From Euglena gracilis (taxonomy: Eukaryota; Euglenida; Euglenophyceae; Euglenales): a stretch of 64,000 nucleotides of DNA. A model generated the notes under the pieces. It saw only the letters and a program-made list of their open reading frames with translations. It did not search any database and was not told the DNA's origin. The translations under genes were made by a program, and so were the position numbers. The stretch covers positions 77,820,073 through 77,884,072 of the forward strand of contig CP154954.1 in assembly GCA_039621445.1 (NCBI GenBank), given 5' to 3'. Positions within the stretch are counted from its first letter, which is position 1; every line of letters begins with the position of its first letter. This document shows, in pieces, positions 37,501-64,000 of the stretch.

Positions 37501-40062
37501 CACGACGCCCATCACCACGCCGCGCCGGGCGGAGGTGTGGGTCTGGGCGATCCACGTCATGCCGGAGCTCATGATGAACGCGGGGGCAGGGGGTGGGGGG
37601 GGCCAAGAGGCACCTTCATGGACAGGAAGCATTGGGTTCAACTCCAACCCAACGAGTCGAACGGGTGAAAGTGAGAGAATGGACAGCCAACCCACTGTCA
37701 GCTACTTGGCTACTCGGGGGGGGGGGGGCTGAATTCAAATCTAGAAACACATACCAGGCCCCTCGTACGTCGATCGCACGCAGGAGCACATGGACACAAA
37801 TGCACCACACACACACAGACACACACACACTCAAACACACATACACACACAGAGAGTGAAAGAGTGACAAAAAGACATACACCCATGCGCACACAATCTT
37901 TCACTCACTTACCCATTCTCTCGCTCAAAAACAGTGCACTGAAGCAGGACCACAACGCCCCGCACGCCCTGCGTGGAGGAGAGGCCCTGGACGCAGCGGG
38001 CAGTCAGCAGGAAGCCGTACGTGACCATCGCCCCGAGCCGCACCGACAGCCCGATGCCGAACACCGCCGTGGACACCGCCAGCACCGGCCGCAGGGGGCC
38101 GGCCCGCCCAGCCGGGGAGGGGGGCCCCTCACCGGCGCCAACCACCAACCGGGGACTCAACCATCGGGGGGACTGGGGCAAAACGGTAGTCATGCGTCCG
38201 GGTGATCTGGACCCCAAAAGTGCCTACCTCCCCTCCCCTGGAGCGTTTGGCCCGGGCCACGACTGAAGGTAAGGCCAACCTCAGGGGGCCAAGTTTGCAT
38301 GTTAAGCGTTTTGGCAGCCACGTGCGAAGACGAAAGGCCACACTTCAGGGGGTATGTTTGCATGGTAGGAGGAGGGGGGCTAAGCGCCTGGGGGGGGGGG
38401 GACTCACCGGGAAAAAAATGCAGACAAACTGCTGATGCAAAATATGAAAAGAGTGGGGCAATGAAGGAATTGTAAGACAACTGTGGACATGCTTTCGTCC
38501 CGCGGACCAGTCCCCTGCACCCGAGGCCCATCAGCAAGATCCGCTTTGCCCCACCACGGTCCACCATTGGCCCCGCGAAGGTGTTACGAAGCACGGCGAC
38601 ACCGAACGTGGGGCACAACCAGGGCGAAGCAGACAAGACAAGCACCACTCACCTGTACAATATAATATGTGTGTACAGCGTATAATATAAAATATATGTT
38701 GTAATGTGCATTAAACATATAATGAATATAATATAATGTATAAAATGCAAAATTGTGAAAATACATAATATCATGTATTCCATTTTATGTAATATATAAC
38801 ATGTATAATAATCAAATATAATTTAAATAATAACCACTCCCAAGGAGCCTGGCAACTTCACAGAGCAGATTTCGCTGGTACGACCGCGACAACACCTGGC
38901 ATATGACGTTTTGCCAGATGGGGCAAGACAAACCCAACCTGATCACCAGGTGCCGGCTTGCCTGGCAAAGATCTGCACGGCAGGCTTGGAAGCGAACAGG
39001 ATGCCGATGTAGTGCTCCGAAACGTTGAGCTTGGCGAGGAACGTGGGCAGGATAGGGACCGGAAGTGGAGGCCGTCACACCGTCTGAAAACGGAAACTTT
39101 TGGCAGGCAGCGAGGTGCACCGGGATATGTTTTCCATACCAAATGTCCTGGCAAAGCAAAGACAGGCCGCTGACTCTCTTTTAAATCCTTTTCTTCCAAG
39201 AGACCACAGAGTGTCAGTAAAAAAAAAAGTCGATTGGCATTCCAATGGACGTTCGACGTTCATTTTATGTTGTTCAAACATTAACATGAAATTTGAATGT
39301 TCAAAAAGCAGCTTTCCAGGTTTGAGTTGGTCGGGGGAAAACGTCAGGGAGAAGGTTTCAATTCAAAAGGAAGTGGAAAATTTAAAAGGGTCAGAAATGC
39401 CCAAATGCACCGCAGTCGTGGTACAATCCATCTGTGGCAGCCCCCTCACCCCATCGAATTCAGCACATAGTCCGTTGCAGGCCGCCTTTCTGTCGCAACA
39501 ACAAAAACAACAACTGCTGAGTGCTTATTAGAGGTTACAGCAGGTCTGGAAACGGTGTTGTTCTACGGGCACAACGCACACACAAGCGAGAACTGAAAGG
39601 GGGGGGGAAGCGACATTGCAATGGGCAGATAATTTGGCCACACAAGGAAAAATGGAGGGTGAAGAAACGTTCTGCTTGGGACAGTTCTTGTATCATGACG
39701 TTGACTTATTAAATGATATTGATTGAGCGATAATGACGGACAATTGGATAAAATTATTGTCGGCATTGTATATAGAGAGGTCCACTGCAACACTCATAGG
39801 CCTATCTCTTGATTATTTTGCAATCTTTCTTTACACAGGACATTTATGCTAGTCCCATTTCAGACAGTGTAAACAAGAAATGGGGCGGGCTAATCAAACT
39901 CTGATGTTCAAAAATATCGTACTTATCCTTTGCCTGCTGGCAGCCCATCACCCATCAGCACTTTTGCGAAACTAAGCATGGCCTTACTAAGCAAACGGCA
40001 CGGGCCCATGGCGGGTCGGGACGGCCGGCCTGGCCACAATAGAAGGCGATGAACACGGCGAG
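34566..40062 (-). CDS. SLC18/VMAT-like MFS transporter (TM1 to about TM10-11)
   Basis: Exons, 5 prime to 3 prime: 40036-40062, about 38965-39071, 38521-38586, 37975-38086, 37481-37581, 36906-37000, 35714-35907, 35107-35210 and about 34566-34685. They encode LAVFIAFYC (TM1), VPILPTFLAKL and GILFASKPAVQ (TM2 start), GPMVDRGGAKR (MFS loop 2-3), FLLTARCVQGLSS (TM4 start), FIMSSGMTWIA, GGVLATMFGNSSPF (TM5-6), a loop with EKKSDLRQMWDLL, VGNCGMTLLQPTLPI (TM7), GYTQFGQGLMWG and LSGLLAERL (TM8), and ITTPCMPLLA (TM10-11). Order and spacing follow the vesicular monoamine transporters exactly across several joins. Exon phases agree at every junction. The last TM helices were not found left of 34566. It faces the paralog at 559-4309. 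Substrate unknown. Confidence 0.85.
35575..35660. repeat. Short inverted-repeat element, TAGAAGC family
   Basis: AATAGAAGCAC near 35590 and GTGCTTCTATT near 35640 bound about 50 bp with a GCCGCCGGAGGCGGC palindrome between them. Related segments occur at about 44895-44960 and 45010-45105. It lies within the transporter intron after the 35714 exon. Confidence 0.5.
35987..36023. repeat. (AAATCC)n hexanucleotide repeat
   Basis: About six copies of AAATCC upstream of the 35714-35907 exon. Confidence 0.9.
36561..36736. mobile_element. MITE-like repeat, GGAAACTGTCA family, copy 1
   Basis: Terminal inverted repeat GGAAACTGTCA/TGACAGTTTCC inside C and G runs and a TACCT/AGGTA outer edge. The interior has repeated TGACAGGTTGGCC and GGGACCCTGACA motifs. 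Copies 2-4 are at 40389, 53378 and 61465. It lies in the transporter intron between 36906 and 35907. Confidence 0.7.
37803..37855. repeat. (CA)n microsatellite
   Basis: Imperfect CA dinucleotides between two transporter exons. Confidence 0.85.
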
Positions 40063-40388
40063 CTGGACAGTATTGCACGGGGCGCACCGCGTGTGGCGGA
40101 GGCAGAGCCATGCCGTGTTGCGTATCGGTACGGTCTGGCGTCTGTTCATCAACCGGAAGGGAGGGGGTGCCTTGTACTGTGGGGTGCCTGCCCAAAACAG
40201 ACCTCGGGTCCCAGTGCCTGGCAACCCAGGGAAATATCCCCTAAAAAAATGACCATTTTGGGGCCCCGCACCTTCGTTGCTGGGGCACCCTAAACCCCAC
40301 TCCCTGGGGGCGAACCTCTCCTGCCTGCCGAACCACCCGTGCAGTGCGTGCGACCATATTTTTTAAAAAAAAAGATGTCTGAGGGTCA

Positions 40389-40541
40389 TACCTACCTCCC
40401 CCCCCCCCCGGAAACTGTCACCGGGGACCCTGACAACTTCCTATCATGACAGATTGGCCGGTACCAGGGACCCTGACAGTTTCCTGGGCGGGACCCTGAC
40501 AGGTTCTCGGGCATGACAGTTTCCCGGGGGGAGGGGTACCA
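40389..40541. mobile_element. MITE-like repeat, GGAAACTGTCA family, copy 2
   Basis: Same ends and interior motifs as 36561-36736, slightly shorter after loss of one TGACAGGTTGGCC motif. Confidence 0.7.
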
Positions 40542-40650
40542 CAGGACATGGTATACCATACCATATGATATCCCTGGGGGATCCGAGAAATCTCCAATTT
40601 CAAAAAAAACCAGTCGTTCGGAGGTGAGGCAGACCCTCACAAATGGTATG

Positions 40651-40790
40651 GACAGGACTAACGGACAGGGCATGGGCGGCCCACAGCGGCGTGCTCGTTC
40701 CCGGCGGCCCCCTCCTCGGGGGCCACGGCGGGGGACATCCGCGCTGCGCTGCGGATCAACGGTTGAGTCAAATCCCAGCAGGATCATAGG
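40651..40790 (-). CDS. Candidate terminal exon, unknown gene
   Basis: A GC-rich minus-strand frame reading LTQPLIRSAARMSPAVAPEEG and then a short tail to CPVR and TAG at 40651. A CTG lies just upstream of its left edge as in the intron pattern. It lies 5 prime of the SLC18-like gene and 3 prime of ISWI; no family was recognised and no partner exon found. Confidence 0.25.
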
Positions 40791-40989
40791 AGTATATGGG
40801 GGCTGCCTTCGGCCTTTTTTTTGGTGATTTTTTTATTTTCGGGTTGGTTTTGGCTGATACCTACGGGATATTGTGCAGAGCGTTTGGTATGCGAAAATTA
40901 CGAAAAAAAGCGAAATAGAGGATCAGTCGAGTCATGTCGGCGAAAGAAATTTCACAGTGCAATACTGCAAACGGTGGTGGCAAATTGGG

Positions 40990-41130
40990 CAGCACGGAAG
41001 GGGGTGACAATTTCCCGGGGTGACAAATCGACCGGCACAGCCAGGGGCAACAAATGCCCGGGGGCGTCAATTTCCCGGGGGAATTAATTGCCCGGGAGCG
41101 TCAATTGCCCGGGGGCATCAATTGACGCGG
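40990..41130. repeat. Imperfect CCCGGGGGCGTCAATT repeat
   Basis: About six imperfect units of 17-20 bp (TTTCCCGGGG, TGCCCGGGGGC, GTCAATTGCCCGGG). No gene is seen from 40800 to 42065. Confidence 0.7.
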
Positions 41131-42065
41131 GTATTTTCAACGTTGCTTTCAAAAGTCAGAAAAAAGCAAAAAAAATCATCGACTGTATGAACTGTATGAA
41201 CCCGGGGCTGTGCGCACACAATAACTCCGTGGTGCACTGCCAAACTTCTTGGGCAGTCCGACAACCCCCTGGTGCCCTTGAATCTGCTAGGCAGTCCGAC
41301 AACAACGTGGATGTTTTTCCCGGTTGTTTTTATGAAATTATTTCACGATTTTTTGCCAACAATTTCCATATTTTTGGATCCTCGTGATCTATCATCAAGA
41401 AAATTGTAGTTTTGAATTTTTTTTGTTGGAAAAGTAGTGAATGACGACACAACACACCACTAATGTTGAAAACTTTTAAAAAAAAATCAAGATAACTTTT
41501 TCATTCCCTGCCTGCAGAAATGCGTGCATTCCCAATCTCAATTTTCACCAACTTTCTCGAAAGTCCCGACGTTGATACGCACCTGGTATCCCCCCAAACC
41601 TCTGCCACATGACCATGCAATTTCACCTGCCAACAATTTCACCTGCATTGTGCCCGGGCTGAAGGCTTCGCAGTACCCCCCCCCCACGCGGGGGGAGGTG
41701 GACTGCAGCTAGTCGAGATTTGGCAGTTGGAAATCCTTGGGGGGGGGGTCCGCTAACACGGCTAGCTAGTGGAACTTTCTTCCCAGTGACCGGAAACTTT
41801 TTCTTGGCCCCAACACAGGTTACTAATGGCATCATTGGCATATTCTGTTACTGTTTTCTGAAATACTCAGGCGAAAAACAGAGGCGGTGGGGGTATTTCA
41901 AGCTGTGCCAGAAACATTTCAGAAGGTTTCTGCCTCAATTACAAAGCCAGTTTAGAACAGGAGCCTTTATCTCGCGTGTTGCTGCATTGGCGTTGGCGAA
42001 GTTAGCTATTCTACTGGGTACTAACGAGAATGCCACGAGCTTGACCCCCCGGGGGGGGTCCGGGG

Positions 42066-42375
42066 CATGCTTGTGCTTACCAACCGGGGGGGGGGGGGCT
42101 ATAGGGTGCCTGCCCCTAGCAGGCACACCCCCCCTGGGGGGGATAGGGGTCCCAGAAAATAGGGGGGGGGGACCCAGAAAATTTTCATTGAAAATGGCCT
42201 TTTCCCGGGCCCCCGGCGCCTTCGGCGCCGGGGTCGGAGGGGGGTGCCTGCTAGGGGCAGGCACCCCCAAAACCTTACCCCCCCCTGGGGGGGGGGTCGG
42301 ATCGGGTGCTATGGGGTGCCTGCCCCTAGCACCCCCCCCCCCCGTGGGGTGGGTACCAAACTAAGCACAAGCCTG
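42066..42375. mobile_element. hAT-like MITE, 7 of 8 target duplication
   Basis: A 310-bp element begins CATGCTTGTGCTTA and ends TAAGCACAAGCCTG (13 of 14 positions inverted). Flanks are GTCCGGGG (42058-42065) and GTCCGAGG (42376-42383). The interior is C and G runs. From 42390 to 44087 I see no supported gene. Confidence 0.75.
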
Positions 42376-44087
42376 GTCCGAGGTCCACCTGGCTGGAAAA
42401 AACGTTATCCTGGAAACGGGGGTTTAAACCGAAAAAACTTTCCCAGTGGGACCGTCAACAGTGGAAACTGCACCGGATGACGATTGTCTCACGTGGTGCT
42501 TGAAACGAAAAATTCAAAACAAAAAAATAGAGAGGCGTGGATAGTTTTCTGGGAAGAAACAAATTGGGCTTGCATATCTTAACTTTCAGCTACAAAATTC
42601 GAGCTGGCAGACAAAATGACAGGAATCTGGACCTGCTTCCGGTTACAGTGTGGACAAAAACGACGGGGACAAAAATTATGGGAAACCACCCCGATTTCCC
42701 CATAATTTTCCTTCCCGTTCCCCAGTGCACCTTTCCCGCCCAAAGGGCATTCTCAAGTCTGTTCAAATTTCAAACACAAAAAAAGATGGAATATACGAAA
42801 TTTTGCCAATTTGGGGGGTTATTTTGAAATGAAAAATCACAGAAATCACTCCCAGGCGTCCATTCTGAACATTTTTTCTTGGAATTTTCAGTTGTCTTTT
42901 TGCGAAAATCTTCACAATGACTCACAAAATTTACAACCATTATCCCTCAAGTTTTGAAAGTTTTAGTCTCCGGTTTTATTTGTCTGCACCATAAATGGAA
43001 CCAGAAAAAGATTCAGATCTGTGTTGCTTGAAATGAATCAAAATGCTCGGAAATGGGGGGGTAAGCCGAAGCCAGATGAAGGCGGTTGGCAGAGCAGGCT
43101 GCCCCCCCGGGGAAACTGCTTTAATGACTCATCGGAAAGGTAAAAAAAACCCATGGCCCCTTGGGATCCTTCTGCATCTTCGACCGCCGTCTGCCGATGG
43201 AGACTGCACAGTGGGTTGGACATCACAACAATACTTCAAAACGGATGGACACGGCACAAAGCGCAACGAAGACCTTGCAGGCTGAAGAGCCCGGCAAATG
43301 CAGGTCAGTGACAACAAAAGGCGACGGGTTGGGTGATGGGGATGAGGAACACCGTCCCCCTGTGTGAGCGAGGGAGGATGAGAGTCGTCCCAAGCCACGC
43401 TGGGCGGGGGACACATTGCATGGACGGCAGTGGTGAAGACCACGGCAGGAGGGTCAGCAGCTGGTGGGGGGTCTGTGGCGGTGAATGAGAACGGGTGGTG
43501 CGTGGCAGGGCACAAGATTTGCAAGTCGTCCAATGTTCCGGGCTTCCATTTTTTTCAATCCATTTGCATCTGGTAAACCCCTCCTACCCCAAAGAGGACC
43601 CAGTTTTTTTGGGGGGGTCCTTTGATGAAAATCCCAAGAGGGGTTTTATTTTTGGGGGGGTCTACTTTTTAAAATTTTGATGAAAAAAAAATGGGCCGAA
43701 AAAGGCTCAGGCCAACAATAGGCTCAAGAAAGGCGATTTTTGGCAACGAGCAGAATTGTCTCAAAAAAAGCCAACTCTTGCACACACAAAATGGGGGGAA
43801 ATCAAACCCAATTTTCCATTTCACAGTTTTCGGGGTCTGTCTTTTGAACCTTCCCCAAAAAATCCTGAGAGGGGGATCTTATTCTTGGGGGTTCTGGTTT
43901 TTTTTGAATTTTTGCTGAAAATTGGCAGGGGGCCAGGGCTCATTATTTGGGGGGGGGGCTTATTTGGGGGGGGTTACTTCGGGATTTGTGGTATTGTCCT
44001 TTCAGCTGTATGCCCGACCTCCGACAACCAAGCATCCTCTGGGTCAGAACCCAAAATTGTTCCCCGGCGACCTGCCGCAGTCGGGGC

Positions 44088-63641
<19,554 letters not shown>

Positions 63642-63649
63642 GGGGTCAG

Positions 63650-64000
63650 GGGTCATTAGGATTAAGACAATGGCGATGGTTGAATAAACGACGAAGCTGC
63701 AGCACTGAGCACAAAATGCAGACCCATGTGAAATATATGAAACAAAAACACATATGAAACTAAATATGAATGAAATATATGAAACACACACAAAAAAAAT
63801 GCACATGACAAAAAAACAAATGGAAATAAGTGCTTACAGAGATCAATCGACATCCATATGGCATGCGGCCAGACCTGCACAGCACCAGCAGCATGGCAGC
63901 AAAACCCTTTATCAAAAAAAAAATAATATCAAACCAACAATATCAGCAATGATTCAGCAATGGTTCATAGACGATCCCATTTATGGATGTCTCAGACCAA
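63650..64000. other. ISWI intron, start
   Basis: No exon was recognised here. The next ISWI exons (helicase core) should lie beyond the window. Confidence 0.5.

Noticed and set aside
37396-37695. GT-AG splicing at the 37481/37000 junction (donor at GGA|GTGTCC, acceptor CGGCAG|TC)
   Set aside because: It keeps the frame but adds residues absent from the paralog; the CTG(-8) solution gives GIGAGAVSGA, identical to the plus-strand copy.
43129-43533. 134-codon minus-strand Pro-rich frame
   Set aside because: No recognised motif and no intron marks; likely chance in GC-rich DNA.

Overview
This is a eukaryotic nuclear window, most likely from a euglenid (Euglena or a relative). It is dominated by repeats, with three multi-exon genes readable only as short GC-rich exons (26 to 194 nt) in long introns. 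Most exon junctions do not follow GT-AG. They show the euglenid nonconventional-intron pattern: CAG at intron positions +4 to +6, CTG at -8 to -6, complementary intron ends, and exon phases that fit only when this rule is used. No bacterial operons, rRNA, tRNA or CRISPR were seen.

Layout. 1-4310 (+): middle exons of an SLC18/VMAT-like major facilitator transporter. 4877-9140 (-): a 5'-truncated retroelement with a reverse transcriptase ORF and a second ORF overlapping by ATGA. 9935-27183: three tandem units of 7.2-7.3 kb (the third truncated), with older partial copies at about 27.9-29.8 kb and 33.3-34.3 kb; two units carry an identical 105-codon ORF. 30-34.5 kb: decayed repeats and a possible LINE remnant. 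34566-40062 (-): a second SLC18-like gene, readable from TM1 to about TM10-11 and convergent with the first. 44088-63641 (-): the C-terminal part of an ISWI chromatin remodeller (post-helicase segment, HAND, SANT, SLIDE, stop). Its ATPase exons must lie beyond the right edge. Three exons of an RNA-recognition motif sit in phase between the post-helicase and HAND exons, suggesting an RRM-ISWI fusion.

The most interesting result links introns to transposons. At least four short GC-rich elements begin CAGG (one CATG), end CCTG and are flanked by 8-bp target-site duplications, as in hAT-type MITEs; one has empty sites in two paralogous copies. The nonconventional introns share this geometry. Three nt before CAG plus five after CTG equal eight, so splicing a CAG...CTG insertion at these positions restores one copy of the 8-bp target exactly. 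One intron of the first transporter still carries a perfect 8-bp duplication and is absent from the paralogous exon in the second.

All translations and junctions were worked out by eye from the sequence. Family assignments rest on remembered family motifs, not on searches.
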